The notes under the pieces were generated by a model. The model was not told the origin of the DNA. It did no database searches and was given only the letters and a program-made list of their open reading frames with translations. A DNA stretch of 64,000 nucleotides from Sinotaia quadrata (Eukaryota > Mollusca > Gastropoda > Architaenioglossa > Viviparidae). The stretch spans positions 40,996,064 through 41,060,063 of the forward strand of contig CM054177.1 in assembly GCA_028829895.1 (NCBI GenBank). Reading direction: 5' to 3'. This document shows, piece by piece, positions 1 to 12,214 of this stretch (its first letter is position 1; each line of letters starts with the position of its first letter). Made by a program: the position numbers and the translations under genes.

Positions 1-266
1 TCATTTACCTATTGAAAACTAAACTCCCAATCACTACTAATAGTAATACTGTCAAAGTCGTCGTTATAATCTTCGTTATCATCAGATATGCTCTTGATGT
101 GATGTTGATGTTACATGTTAGTATGCCTTAACAGCTTTGCGTTATTATGATGAACGCTTCATTTCGTCCGAGTTATTTTTAGCTTTGCACTGCTGGAACG
201 TTATTTTTAAGCACTTCATCATTTGTCAAATATAATTAGATGTCTTGTGATCTGTTTGAAATCTAG

Positions 267-269
<3 letters not shown>

Positions 270-320
<51 letters not shown>

Positions 321-346
321 ACACACACACATATATATATATACAA

Positions 347-377
<31 letters not shown>

Positions 378-395
378 CAAACACACACAATGTAT
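270..395. repeat. (CA)n with interspersed (TA)n microsatellite
   Basis: Long ca runs are broken by two near-identical atatatatatacaaacacac blocks at about 330 and 367, a small higher-order duplication. Confidence 0.97.
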
Positions 396-1695
396 TCATT
401 TAGCTGCTATATCTGTGCGTAGTGTTTTCTCTGTTCAGTGCTTCCCACCACAACCACCACTCCACCACGAGCACAAATATAACCAGCCATTAAAAATATA
501 TTAACTAGAAACACAAAAACTTACTTCAAAGGATAAAGGCTCTTCCGCTAGATAAATGCGAGGACCTAATGAGTTATCTTCTGGAACTTGTCGCAATTCT
601 GTCATGTATCGCAGACAACCTGTAACGATGTTAGGGTGGAAATGGGCTTGGTCTGTTAACTAAACCGTAGCGTGAAGCAACACAGTGAGCAGCGGAAACG
701 GCTGAAGCAATGTACAGTGCATTACTTTAATGATCACCTGTTTCATTTGAAGAATGACACATCATTATTGTTTATGAGAAAGTAGTTGTATTAAACGAGG
801 CCACTGTATTGGGTGTGTGTTTGGGGGGGGGAGTGGTGGATGGGTAGGTCTCTTTTCCTTTTATTGCTTTATCTGCGTTAATCGGCCATTATTTAATTCC
901 ATTTTAGAAAGAGAAGCAGGGGAGAAAGCTATTACAAAATTTGCAAAAATGAGTCACGTAAAGGAAAAAAGGAAGTGAGCACTAAAAACATTTTTTTTTT
1001 CTTCTAAAAACTGAGCTAACTGCAAGCTAGTGTAACTGGGTTTTAAAAAATATGTTATTCACTTCTAAAACCTAGTCGTTATTATAAGACCGTATCTTGA
1101 AAGCCAACGCAATCATGCGTATTAGAGTGTTTCTTGTGTCTTTCGGCCTCCTCGAAATAAGCCAGAAATGGGTCGCTCAAGTCGTATTGGCCTTCTGGCA
1201 TTCTGAATGGAATGTCTCCAAGACCAGCAATGTCAAAATCTCACGGCTGTCACTTTCTAATGGCCAGTCTGTTTGCTGCTTAAATGTATCTTCTCCTCAA
1301 CATTAAAAGGCCACTTTAGCTGACGTCACTGGAAAACCAAGGGTTTTCTCTTATTTTATTTTTTCTTAAAATACCTGATTAGGCAAGATAAACAGTACAT
1401 TGTGAGCCCAATGACGCACAAGATCAAAATGTATTATATGGGTATGTTTTAAATAGTCTGCACATCCAGTGTAATTGCTTGGTTGTAATATTCATTGGTG
1501 CGTTACGTTCTTAAGATAACAAACATATTAACTGTTAGTCCTTTGTTGCTGAAATAAAAGTCAATTAACATATCGCACGAAAAACACCGTATGTTGACTT
1601 TACTGTACAAAACTTTTCGTAGTAGGCCTGTACAAATATTGTATGAGATAATGCATTTGTTCGTGCCTTGTGTGCTTTGTTTTTCATGTCAGTAA
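396..1695. other. No recognised feature
   Basis: This is AT-rich non-repetitive sequence. Short open frames near 1097-1306 have no domain likeness. A g-run occurs at 823-831. Confidence 0.6.
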
Positions 1696-1698
1696 CTC

Positions 1699-1699
<1 letters not shown>

Positions 1700-1755
<56 letters not shown>
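1700..1755. repeat. (GA)n microsatellite
   Basis: About 27 uninterrupted ga units. Open frames across it on both strands are repeat artefacts. Confidence 0.97.
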
Positions 1756-1756
<1 letters not shown>

Positions 1757-2095
1757 TGTTAGAGACAGAGAATTTAAGTTTTTTGTTTGCCTTCCAACCA
1801 CACAATACTTAGAAAAGCGAAGTAATCAGAGATTCACCATGCTCTCACTAAATGGATTTATTGCCCAGAATTCCACAACCGACGACAGTCAATGCCCTTT
1901 GTGAAGAACTTGATTCCAACACTGGGTTTCCAATGAAATGTCGGTTTAGCGTTATCAAAGGGAGTAATTATGATTTACTGGAAGCAGCTTGCCCGAGAAA
2001 GTACCGTGTAATTTGCTGGGCAAGGATCGAGTCTCACGTGTACACCTGATGAGCAGTTCGACTGTTTTACTCAATAAGGTTGCATTTCAACCCGT

Positions 2096-2246
2096 ACGTT
2101 ATTCTGTTTGTTGTTTAGATGTGATGGACGTTATTCTGTTTGTTGTTTAGATGAGATGGACGTTATTCTGTTTGTTGTTTAGATGAGATGGACGTTATTC
2201 TGTTTGTTGTTTAGATGAGATGGACGTTATTCTGTTTGTTATTAGG
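2096..2246. repeat. 32-bp minisatellite, about 4.5 copies
   Basis: attctgtttgttgtttagat recurs at 2101, 2133, 2165 and 2197, a 32-bp period, with one gtgatgg/gagatgg variant. Confidence 0.93.
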
Positions 2247-2612
2247 ATTCGTCCTGGGTGTCAAATGCTTTAGGTATGACCCTGGCTTAACGAAACGTCA
2301 AACCCCTCACCTCTTAGCGCCCCGTCTTATAGTTACGTAAGTCGGACAGTTTCGTCGGTCACCGCGTACGTCTCTTTTATTGGTAGTCATAGTAACCATT
2401 ACTATTTTCAGATGAGTCCGGAGTAATTGTTGTCATCTGTTTAGCGCTTTGTACTGCTGTAAACGGGTCTCGTTCGTTGGGTCAGCTGTTTCTGGGTTTA
2501 CAAAACTAGCTTTGTTGTGCACTTAATACCGCCACTAAGCAAAGGATTATCTTTGCTTACCCCCACCCCCGAGTACTGTTTCGACTCAAAATTCAAAAGA
2601 TGACTTATACGG

Positions 2613-3197
2613 GTGTCCCACGGTCAATCATTTTCATCAAATACTTGAACAACAATTGCATGACGCTATGTCACACGGATGAAGCAGCACGAATCCAAAT
2701 TTGATGGTATGTAAATGTTTAATCACGTGATCAAGATATCATTTGACGGAAATACATGGTATTGCAAAAATGGCCCGCGAACTACGAAATTTCTGTCAGT
2801 GAACTATCAGCAGAAGATGAACTAATTTTATCAGCAATAATAGCTGTGACAAGGGCTGATTGTTTACCGGAAGCAAATAGTGTTTGGGGCTCCAAAGAAT
2901 CCCTTGATCTCTGTTCAGCCTGTTCAGCCTGTTCAGCCTGATACATTTCCCCGTTTCGTCACTAGAAATCCCTGAAGCGGACATTGAGTTGTTGACGAAA
3001 ACTTGCCATCTTGGAATGACGACTGATCACGTGATAAAAGGCAACCTCCCTTTGGTGTACTTGCTGACATTGCTTGATGGGAATAGACCTGGGCCTATTC
3101 CATTAAGCAAGGTGTTTTACTTGATGAAAGTGTTCAAAAGCAGTCCTGGATAGCGTTTGCATGACTGTGGGAATTGAAATGATTGACCGTGGGACAC
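2613..3197. mobile_element. 585-bp MITE-like element with 21-bp terminal inverted repeats
   Basis: The left end reads gtgtcccacggtcaatcatt(t) at 2613-2633 and the right end reads (a)aatgattgaccgtgggacac at 3177-3197, a perfect inverted pair. Subterminal cacgtgat motifs (about 2725 and 3028) are also inverted in arrangement. There is an imperfect hairpin at about 3072-3110 and a 9-bp cctgttcag triplication at 2917-2941. Short frames at 2756-2941 and beyond look like chance or heavily decayed coding. No transposase is recognised, and the flanks show no obvious target-site duplication. Confidence 0.75.
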
Positions 3198-3487
3198 GAG
3201 CCTTAGCGTAAAAGTTTAGCATTCAACCACTGTGAACGTGAAACTAATTATGCTGCCTCAGCCCCTAATGTGATTGATGGACGGTTATCATTCGAAGAGA
3301 AAAATAAGGGGAAGTAATCGAAAGCCACGGAAAACAACTGTAAATGAACTCTGCATGCGACTGATTTGCCAACGACATTCGATGTTTTAAAATGAATGGA
3401 AGATCTTAGAAAGTAGCGAATTTTATCCAAACCCTAAGCGTGAGGGCACTTGCGGATGTATGCATGTGTGTCTTTCATAAGTGTGTT

Positions 3488-3490
<3 letters not shown>

Positions 3491-3543
<53 letters not shown>
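3491..3543. repeat. (TG)n microsatellite
   Basis: About 26 uninterrupted tg units. Confidence 0.97.
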
Positions 3544-3546
<3 letters not shown>

Positions 3547-3876
3547 ATATGATTATGTCGGGTTTTTGTTAATATTTGCAGGTGAGAGTAACAAAAAGAG
3601 AATGAGTTAAGAAAATATTTTGATACATGTATTTGAAAACTGCCTTATTTTTTCATTCCAAAGAAATATAACCACTCACGCGAACAAAGATTTTCATTGC
3701 CTCAAATCATAATCTATCCACTAAGACACCTGACAACTTGATACATTCGTGAAAGAAGATAAATTAACGGCGGCATCGCCTAACTAAATCTGTATGTTGA
3801 CGCCCGTTTCGTTCGACCTTTGACACGCCCATCTTAACTATTTACAATACGCGCCTCGGTCGGTTTGCAGTGCTTT

Positions 3877-4160
3877 GTTAACATCATTTACATTAGACCT
3901 AAGTCACTAAGTCACTTTACAGTACTCATTGGGCCTATACCACGTTAACATCATTTACATTAGACATAAGTCACTAAGTCACTTTACAGTACTTATTGGG
4001 CCTATACCACGTTAACATCATTTACATTAGACATAAGTCACTAAGTCACTTTACAGTACCTATCGGTCCTATATCATGTTAACATCATTTACATTAAGCA
4101 TAGGTTACGGTACAGTGCTTTTCGGTTCGATACCACGTGAACATCGTTTACATTAGTCCA
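3877..4160. repeat. 67-bp minisatellite, 4-5 copies
   Basis: gttaacatcatttacattag starts at 3877, 3944, 4011 and 4078; a diverged copy starts near 4137. Divergence increases toward the right edge. Confidence 0.9.
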
Positions 4161-4409
4161 CAGACATTTTACAATGCACATTGACCCAATTCATTTGGTT
4201 TCGTCAGATTTCAACATGCTTCTGCTGTTAACAAGTCTATCTCTGCTTTACACATCGGACCCATTTAACACTCGTAACTCATTTCACATTTAGTGTGGGT
4301 CCTATAATGTCCTCTTATGCCTCTTGATAGATCTCCGCCGACTTATAAAGCACAAATAGTCCACGTAATAGTATTATTCAGCATTGTAATGTACTCTTCG
4401 TTCTCTTCA

Positions 4410-4590
4410 GGAAAAAACTTCTGCTCTATATTATATGTTTAGGCCACTTTACACTAATTATTCTGCTCTATATTATATGTTTAGGACACTTTACACAAAT
4501 TATTCTGCTCTATAATTATATGTTTAGGACACTTTACACAAATTATTCGGCCCTATATTATATCCTGAGGCCTCTTTGCAGTATTTTTTC
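4410..4590. repeat. About 48-bp minisatellite, 3-4 copies
   Basis: ttctgctctatattatatgt + ttaggacactttacacaaat recurs three times, and a diverged fourth copy starts ttcggccctat. Confidence 0.85.
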
Positions 4591-4639
4591 AAACTATAGT
4601 GTATGCACACAACTCTTGAAAGTAGGGCTCACTTTTATT

Positions 4640-5370
4640 GCTTATGCCTAGTACTCATGAGAAGGGGGTGGTGGTAGTGTCGAACAGTAGCACTCGGCTT
4701 CTTGATAGCATACATCGGCCTCTTAACAATATGCCATGGCCTCTTAACAACACAATTTCTATTTGTTAATAGTATGCCTCAGCCTTTTATGTGTATACCT
4801 TAGCGGTTGACAGTAACACTCGGCCTTTGGACAATAATTATGTCTCTGACTCCTGACAATAGGACGGTAGAACACTGACAACTCGGCTTTTTAAGAGGAC
4901 TTAGCCACTTATCAGTAGAACTCGGCTTTTTAAGAGGACTTAGCCACTCATCATTAGAACTCGGCTTCCTTAACAATGTTTTGACACTGTATCGATCTCT
5001 TGTGTCAGTCGCTTGATAATAGGACTCGGCCTATTGACTGTGTGTCGTCGTTTTGACAGTATGTCTTAAAGTCGTTTACATTATACCATGTCTGCATTAC
5101 AGTTTATTTCTGTCTCTTGACAGATGACAACCTCAGTATGAATCGACCTCATAAGGGTATGACGCAAAACCACTTAAAAGTATGTGTCGACCTTTTTACA
5201 GTATGACAACCTAGTGACAGTACATTTCATCCTCTGCTTCTTGGCGGAAAAATGTCTCACCCTTTGGAATCGGCCTCTTACCAGTTTATCCTTGTAACAT
5301 TGTATTTCAGTCTCTTGGCCTCTTGACAATAGGAATCAACCTCTTCACAACAGGACCCATCCGTTCACAG
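4640..5370. repeat. Long degenerate array of a gcctcttgacagta-like motif
   Basis: More than 15 diverged copies of a 20-40-bp unit around cggcctcttgacaatagga are scattered over about 700 bp. A sharper 39-bp duplication (ctcggctttttaagaggact) lies at 4881-4960. It looks like an ancient, decayed minisatellite. Confidence 0.7.
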
Positions 5371-5513
5371 TATATAGTGAAATGAATAAATCAACATTTG
5401 ACTCATTACATTATTCAACTATGAATTTAAATTTTGCTGCAACCTTTACTGTTCACATCAACGTTTTAGAATTGAATTCGACTTTCCTTTTGTTCTTTAT
5501 TGTTTCACATTTC

Positions 5514-5836
5514 ACATTGATCTCTAAAGATATACATGTATGCCTCGACTGATTAGAAACATTGATCTATAAAGATATACATGTATGCCTCGACTGATTA
5601 GAAACATTGATCTATAAAGATATACATGTATGCCTCGACTGATTAGAAACATTGATCTATAAAGATATACATGTATGCCTCGACTGATTAGAAACATTGA
5701 TCTATAAAGATATACATGTATGCCTCGACTGATTAAAAACATTGATCTATAAAGATATACATGTATGCCTCGACTGATTAAAAACATTGATCTATAAAGA
5801 TATACATATATGCCTCGACTGATTACAAACATTGAC
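5514..5836. repeat. 45-bp minisatellite, 7 copies
   Basis: acattgatctataaagatat followed by acatgtatgcctcgactgat repeats every 45 bp. Point variants (gattag/gattaa/gattac) fall in consecutive copies. The 138-codon minus-strand frame over it is a periodic artefact. Confidence 0.95.
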
Positions 5837-5839
5837 TCA

Positions 5840-6520
5840 TCTCCTTTCTGTTGGCCCTTGCCTGACCAGTTCAGCATTTGAATGAAAATAGATTTACCAA
5901 CAAACAATTTCAACGCATTCAAATTTATACAATACTGCATTCAGAATGTAAACATGTTTTGCACTGCACTTATGGGTACATGTCTTCCTCTTGTATTCAG
6001 AATAATAGAGGACATCCCGCTGGATTAAAAATGTTAAAGTAAATGGGCCAACTGTGTCTTGTAAATATATTTTACGTGTAATAATCGACATTACATTGCT
6101 TTAACAAACAATATATTGCTACCAGAATGAATTGGGAACATTTCATCAACAGAAATATATGCCATAATTTGCAATGAGATGTGTAATTCTGCTCTTTAAT
6201 AAGTGTTATATATTATAAAGAAGCTATTAAATTTTTTAGGAGTATGATTAATTCAGTCTGAATTAGTTTTGTTCCTTTTGCGCAATATTACAAGTGTATT
6301 TAGACTTTAGTGTTTCTATGATAGTGTATGGGCTGAAAATAAAATCACTTGTACTTTTAACTCTTAAGTGGTTGATAATAAAAATATATTAATTAAGGTT
6401 TTATGATACATTTTCATTGCAAGGAAACATTTATCTAGAAAAGTAATGATAACTAAAGAATTTCTCAATAAGCAGAAATGTCAAACAATTTACGTCTAGA
6501 CGAGATTTTAAAGCACTCGA
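5840..6520. other. No recognised feature
   Basis: AT-rich sequence without repeats or supported coding. Confidence 0.6.
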
Positions 6521-6529
6521 CTGGTATAC

Positions 6530-6800
6530 ATGCATTAGCTATTTAGCACAGTTTGGTGTACGTCATTAGATATTTAGTACTGTTTGGTGTACATCATTAG
6601 ATATTTAGTACTGTTTGGTGTACATCATTAGATATTTAGTATTGTTTGGTGCACGTCATTAGATATTTAGTACTGTTTGGTGTACATCATTAGATATTTA
6701 GTACTATGGTGTACATCATTAGATATTTAGTATTGTTTGGTGGACATGCATTAGCTATTTAGCACAGTTTGGTGGACATCATTATATATTTAGCATAGTT
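6530..6800. repeat. 31-bp minisatellite, about 8 copies
   Basis: catcattagatatttagtac + tgtttggtgta recurs with single-base variants; edge copies carry tgcattagctatttagcaca. Confidence 0.93.
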
Positions 6801-6829
6801 TAAACAATCTGTTGCTATATTTTTTTTTT

Positions 6830-7450
6830 TGCATTTGGCAGATGCTACAGATTTCCTATAAGAGTGGGCGCCATTACAGCTTTTTGTGGCCATTCATGCA
6901 TAGAGACACTTGCTCCATTGGTTTGATTAGATAGTGAGTGCGAAATCGGCTGAAGCCGAAAGCGCTCCCCCAAATTTAGAATAGTGGTTGAGATTACACC
7001 CCTTCATTGGATAGTGGTGAAGATTACCTCTTTTCATTGACAATCAGATGAGTTAGCCTTGCAGCCAAATGTGAACATAAGTATCATTACATCCCTAGCT
7101 TTGACACGCCATAAACATGTAAACTTCTTTGGATTTGAAAGTTGTTGGGATAATCTTCTCTTTGTTTCAACGTGGGTAACTAATGGCAGGGAGCCATTTG
7201 TGTAAACAAAGACCAGTTACCTCACTCACTTTGAAAATAAGTTAGCTAAGCTATAAATAACTCCTTTTATTTGAGAGTGGGTGATTTTATCTCCCACCTC
7301 AACCGCATGTGCACAGAGCTTGATTTCCCACCTTGCTCAGAAGCAGTTGAGATTAACTATATTTATTTGTAGCAGGTGAGGGGTACGGCCTGAGGATTCT
7401 TGTAAAAGAAAGATAGATTAGGTCCTTTGGCACTGAAGCCGTGTTTTTTT
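6830..7450. other. Possibly ancient degenerate repeat; otherwise unassigned
   Basis: Motifs such as gattacaccccttcattgga and gattacctcttttcattgac recur loosely about every 31 bp. Too diverged to define a unit. A tggct/agcca-type self-complementary patch, cggctgaagccg, lies at about 6948. Confidence 0.4.
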
Positions 7451-7499
7451 TGTAGAGAATGATAATTCTATCGTCCTCTGAACAAATTGAATGAAATCA

Positions 7500-7670
7500 C
7501 ATTAAAATGATTATGCAATATTATTTTTACACTACGAATTAAGAAATGGTGTGCTATTTTCCACACTGCATATTGAGTAGTAATAGGGTATTTTGCCACA
7601 CTGCGACTTAAGAAATAATAGGTTATTTTTTCACACTGCGACTTAAATAATATTAGTTTATTATGCTAGA
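7500..7670. repeat. Degenerate repeat of about 45 bp, 3-4 copies
   Basis: cacactgcgacttaagaaat followed by aataggttatttt recurs with diverged neighbours (cacactgcatattgagtagt, acactacgaattaagaaat). Confidence 0.75.
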
Positions 7671-8220
7671 GATGTGAACGCTAAAATAAAACAAGAAGCA
7701 AAATAATGTAGCCAGTACCAATTATGCATAAATAATTAAAGAAACAGCTACATAATGGAGCACTTTGCAACTCTTACATACTTAGGCTAACATTATGTAG
7801 CCCTCGACTTAGCTTATAATAATGCACTCAGTTTTAAGCACAATATCAGAAAGAGTTTAAGGAAAGTAATACCAGTCTTGGAATAGCATTCAGACACATC
7901 CACTTCACAACTCCCTTTACTCTCCATCATAAGATTTTATTCCATATGGTTCCATCCAAGAGAAGATAATTTCCGCATTATATTACGGTATCGGTGGGTG
8001 GCATGAAACTATACAGCCAAAGAGGCAATTCGAATCAGCTAAAGGTTAGTCTGGCATTTTAGATGATCCAATTTATAAAATGGATTTTCTTCTTCTTTAC
8101 AAGCCAGACAGGGAAATAACATTTTTGGTAGGATTGATATTTGCGCCAGAAGACAAGAATTGTGTGGCTCGCATGAACGCCAAAAGCGTCGTTTAAAACA
8201 AAAGAATGGAACCTAGAGGG
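7671..8220. other. No recognised feature
   Basis: AT-rich unique sequence. Confidence 0.6.
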
Positions 8221-8221
8221 T

Positions 8222-8300
8222 CGGGGGGGGGGGGGGGAGGGGGGAGAGGGAGGAGCGATTGGAACCTAGAAGGGAGAGAGAGAGAGAGAGAGAGAGAGAT
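8222..8300. repeat. G-run followed by (GA)n microsatellite
   Basis: A run of about 15 g at 8223-8237, a duplicated ggaacctaga block, then about 11 ga units. Confidence 0.93.
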
Positions 8301-8639
8301 TAGTATTCGGTTGCCAATTCAAAAGTTTTTTCGGGCTCTAATCTCTAGTCATTTTCTGATCTAATGAATTTCTTTTTCTTTATTAGTTTTAATATTGTTC
8401 TGTATTTATTTATTTATTCATTTATTTATATTTAAATTATATTATTTTACTTGTGGTGTTTAGGTCGTTTAAAATATATTTGTGGATCATTTTTCTTGAA
8501 GGAAATGGGAGAGAGAAAATCACCCGCTAATTGTGTCCTTCATGCACATCACTCATTTATACACAGACTTGTGTCGATTTTCATCAATTGAATTTTGTTA
8601 CTCTTGTCATCGTACACGATAGTTTATGTATCGTTCTAT

Positions 8640-8865
8640 CTTCGTTCGTATGTACAATGTCATTACGTCATGTTATTATTTGTCTTCGATTGTATGTACA
8701 ATGTCATTACGTCATGTTATTATTTGTCTTCGTTTGTATGTACAATGTCATTACGTCATGTTATTATTTGTCTTCGTTTGTATGTACAATGTCATTACGT
8801 CATGTTATTATTTGCCTTCGTTTGTATGTACAATGTCATTACGTCATGTTATTATTTGTCTTCAG
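8640..8865. repeat. 44-bp minisatellite, 5 copies
   Basis: tgtacaatgtcattacgtca starts at 8651, 8695, 8739, 8783 and 8827. Since 44 is not a multiple of 3, all three plus frames run through it in rotation, creating three overlapping spurious ORFs of 91-114 codons. Confidence 0.96.
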
Positions 8866-8899
8866 CTTTTGAGTGTAATCAATATACTATCACCACTTT

Positions 8900-9660
8900 G
8901 AATTTCTTGGCACTCAGTTTACAGAAATCGACGTGTTGACAACAAAACATCTCCCGCGTCGTTCGCCCTAAGATTACTCTATAAAACTGGGACCATTATA
9001 AATTGTTTTACTTAATATATCACTGTCGCGTAACATCTACGGACCTCTTCAGGGAATATTGTCAGACACAAGAGCTATATAATTGTTCTGGCGGGATGAC
9101 ATAACAGGAAACTGGACCACAACAAGAAATAGTTTTCCAGCGTCTATTCAACATACTGCCAACAAACCCGAAAATATCGCATATACTTCTAGAATAGTGT
9201 GCCCTTTGTTGAAAGGGACAGAACTCAGTACGACTTCCAAACTTGTGCAAGGAATGACTACTGTCAAAACAGTCACACTAAGGCTTATTAAAAGCCAGGC
9301 GGTGAAGACAAGGTTTGGAAAGATTACTTAACAAGGGGCAATCTTAGATTGGTAACTGCTATGAAAACATATTAGGCAGGCGGACATAAAGGCAGAATAA
9401 TGAAATAATGGAATACGGCTTAATTACGACATTATACAACTTAGCATTGTCACGTCCGCACAGGATATCACAATACGATACGGAGTTACGCTTGAAATGT
9501 GAAAGAGCATTGCTGCTTACGAGAACGGGAGAGCGATACTGGAAAGATCACGTTAGCAGTGTTGAAATTGACGCCCTTCTATCAATTAATAATAACATGA
9601 ATCAGCACTCCATTCGTGGACATTTTTTTTTATTGTTCTTTTCATCAACCACCTAGCTGT
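8900..9660. other. No supported feature
   Basis: Overlapping short frames (9083-9331, 9408-9656 and a minus one) show no motifs or repeat structure. I do not call a gene. Confidence 0.55.
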
Positions 9661-9679
9661 CACTCAATCCGTGTGCATT

Positions 9680-9900
9680 GTGAGATAGTGTGCGCGCGCG
9701 TTTGTGTGCGCGACTGTGAACCTATGTTGGGCGCGTAGAAGTGTGAATGTGGGTTGGTAGGTTTGTTCGTGAGAGTGTGTGACCATTCTAGGTTACGTGC
9801 GATGGTGAGTGTGTTTCTATTATATTGTGAATGAATGATTTTAATGTGCGTGCGTGCGTGTTTGCATGTTTGTGTTTGTGTGTGTGAGCGCGTATCTGTA
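9680..9900. repeat. Degenerate GT/GCGT-rich tract
   Basis: Runs of gtgtgcgcg, gtgcgtgcgtgcgtg and tgtgtgtgtg lie within otherwise mixed sequence. Confidence 0.7.
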
Positions 9901-10489
9901 TCTCTTAATCTATTTTTTAAAAGTATTATTATTACAGTAGACTGTAACATATCGTAAAACGACATAAGATACTTTTAAGGAAAGAGGAGCAAAAAAAAAA
10001 TAAAATGAAAAGTGCAACGTGCGGTATTATTCCAACTTGAACCTACACCAGTAAGCGAGAATTGTAAAACTGATAACAGTCTCATTAGCAGAAAGATTTA
10101 TTTCATTATCATGTTATCGTATGCGGTATTATTCAGTTTAATCAAAATTCCCCAGACGAGTAATTTATCAATTGAGATCGGTTACAAAATTAATCTGATA
10201 ACTGAAATAAAAATAAAAGTATATCTTCATATGGAAATTGATTAATTTCTGCTCGGATTGCTGAAAATAACCCTAAAGATAAAGAGTATGCACATTTTCT
10301 TTTTTAGACAAGTTGTTTTTCAGAATTTAATAAAAGTAGACTTTCCAGTCAGAAAGATCAGACACCTATAGTGTAATCTGAACACAACTATATACAACAA
10401 GCATTGGGATTTAATAATAATATAAATAATAGTGATTGTTTACATTATTAATTATTATTACTAGTATTGTTATTATTGTTCAGCCTCTT

Positions 10490-10880
10490 TCCACGACTTT
10501 GTTTGACTGTCGGTTGTGATCCAAGGTCACGGAATCTTACCAAGATTTTGGAGATCCAAGGTTTTACGGAGGATGTGGGCACTTCCGAGGAGCGCTGCTT
10601 TGAGTAGTGGAGCGAGTCTGTGGTTTCCAGGTAGTTTATTCAGGTAGCCTTCCAATTCAGAAGTTATGTTCCTCAAAGCTCCTATCAATATAGGTATCAC
10701 TTCTGATTTTACATTCCACAGTCTCTAAATTTCTATTCTGAGGTCTTGGTATTTTTCTATTTTTTCTCTTTCATTTGTTTTTCTGTTTCTATCACTTGGA
10801 ACAGTGACATCAATGATTGTTACTGTTCTGTTGGACTTATTGAGAAATAGTAAGGCTCGCTCCACTACTCAAAGAGGCAT
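10490..10880 (-). mobile_element. 3' (C-terminal) fragment of an R4/Dong-like retrotransposon
   Basis: Read on the minus strand, the segment gives FLNKSNRTVTIIDVTVPSD, then KEREKIEKYQDLRIEI, a stop, LWNVKSEVIPILIGAL and LLKAALLGSAHILRKTLDL. This order (VxVP, EKIEKYxxL, LW, VIPxxxGAL, ALLGxAxILRKxL) is what I recall of the C-terminal end of R4/Dong-like reverse transcriptases in animals. One internal stop and no upstream RT show it is a truncated relic. It lies opposite in orientation to the similar element at 13690-15420. A (CTA)n tract and an inverted repeat mark its broken 5' edge. Confidence 0.68.
10602..10876. repeat. About 18-bp inverted repeat pair inside the retrotransposon relic
   Basis: tttgagtagtggagcgag at about 10602-10619 recurs as its reverse complement ctcgctccactactcaaa at about 10857-10874. 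The two arms are about 240 bp apart. One arm sits in the LLKAAL coding segment, the other at the edge next to the (CTA)n tract. Confidence 0.8.
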
Positions 10881-10909
10881 ACTACTACTACTACTACTAC
10901 TACTACTAC
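10880..10909. repeat. (ACT)n microsatellite
   Basis: About nine copies of tac/act sit at the 5' edge of the minus-strand retrotransposon fragment. Confidence 0.95.
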
Positions 10910-11576
10910 GGTTGGTTTCCAACCTATGACCATCTGCAGCCGAGGATGGTGCCTTAAGAAAATAAAGACAGCAATCAGTCAACTCTAAACATTTTCAGCA
11001 TTCTTTCGCTAGAATCAATTTTACTTTCTACTGTCGATCGGTTCTGTTTGCATAACCTAAATAAAATAAGCATATGTGTGATTTTCGTGTCCCGTTTTCA
11101 TTTATCTGTTTGCACACGGAACACATTGATCTACATAGTATCTCGAGTAACGGAAACCTTTTTATTATAGGGCAGAAGTCTGCATGAACAATAGCAAGAT
11201 CAGTTTTCCAAGTAAACCAATGCTCATCGTTAAAAATGTATTTACCCATTATAAAGTTTGATAGAGGTACTTGAGACACCATTATACTTGAAAGTTGCTG
11301 GTAAGGACTCGCTTGCTAGGGCATGAAAAGTTTATGATTGCTTTATCACTCGGAGATCGACATTCCTTCAAATTTAAAACACGCTCCACTGAAATGAAGA
11401 AAACAAGGGTCCAGGCAATGGCGACCTGTTCGCAGAGCAAATGGTTTACGTGAGTGCAATTAAAACTGTGCGTTATAGTAGAGAGTGGGGAGTGAGGTAC
11501 GGAATTCATGGTGCTCTGGATAAATAAAATCAGTGAAATCGATGGACGGAGGGTAATTGAATAGATAGGTGGATGG

Positions 11577-11601
11577 ATAGATAGATAAATAGATACAGAG
11601 G

Positions 11602-11647
<46 letters not shown>

Positions 11648-11672
11648 GATAGATAGATAGATAGATGGATGG
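11577..11672. repeat. (GATA)n microsatellite
   Basis: gatagatagata runs with a few gataaata interruptions, ending in gatggatgg. Confidence 0.97.
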
Positions 11673-11694
11673 ATGAAGTCTCTCTTTTCCTTCC

Positions 11695-11786
11695 CTCTTC
11701 TTTCTTTCTTTCTTTCCTTCCTTCTATCCCTCTTCCCTTTCCTTCTCTCTTTCCTTTTCCCCTCTTTCTGTCTTTCGTTCTTTCGT

Positions 11787-11857
<71 letters not shown>
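11695..11857. repeat. (TTTC)n microsatellite
   Basis: Imperfect ttccc/tttc sequence grades into about 22 perfect ttct units. Together with the gata tract it makes the 205-codon minus-strand frame 11530-12147, which I reject as a gene. Confidence 0.97.
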
Positions 11858-12214
11858 GCATGACTCACGTCATACATCAAAAGTAAATAGAATGGAATCC
11901 AAGGCTGGAGAGGACTACACGGTGAAAAGGAGTGGGAGAGGGAAGATATAAATAAGTGAGAATAGCGGATAAACGTAACTCCATATGTGTCCAAAATATA
12001 ACAAGAGACAAAACTTATGTATTTCACCAAATCCTCAATCTTTAAAAATTTAACACCTGAAATATGACAAGCGAGATATGATAACAGAATCGGATTTGCG
12101 AGATAACTAAACAACATAAAAAATTCAAAAGACCTTAAAAGGCCCATTGAAATGACGTAATGCTCCTAACACGTCATACATCACGCGCGAAAAGTTTCAT
12201 TCTACAATCTGCAG

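Noticed and set aside
2046..2064. ctgatgag followed by a small hairpin, resembling a hammerhead ribozyme core
   Set aside because: The gaaa box and a matching third stem are absent at the required place; the nearest cgaaac is about 240 bp away.
11530..12147. 205-codon minus-strand frame
   Set aside because: Consists of gata and ttct microsatellite translation with chance flanks.
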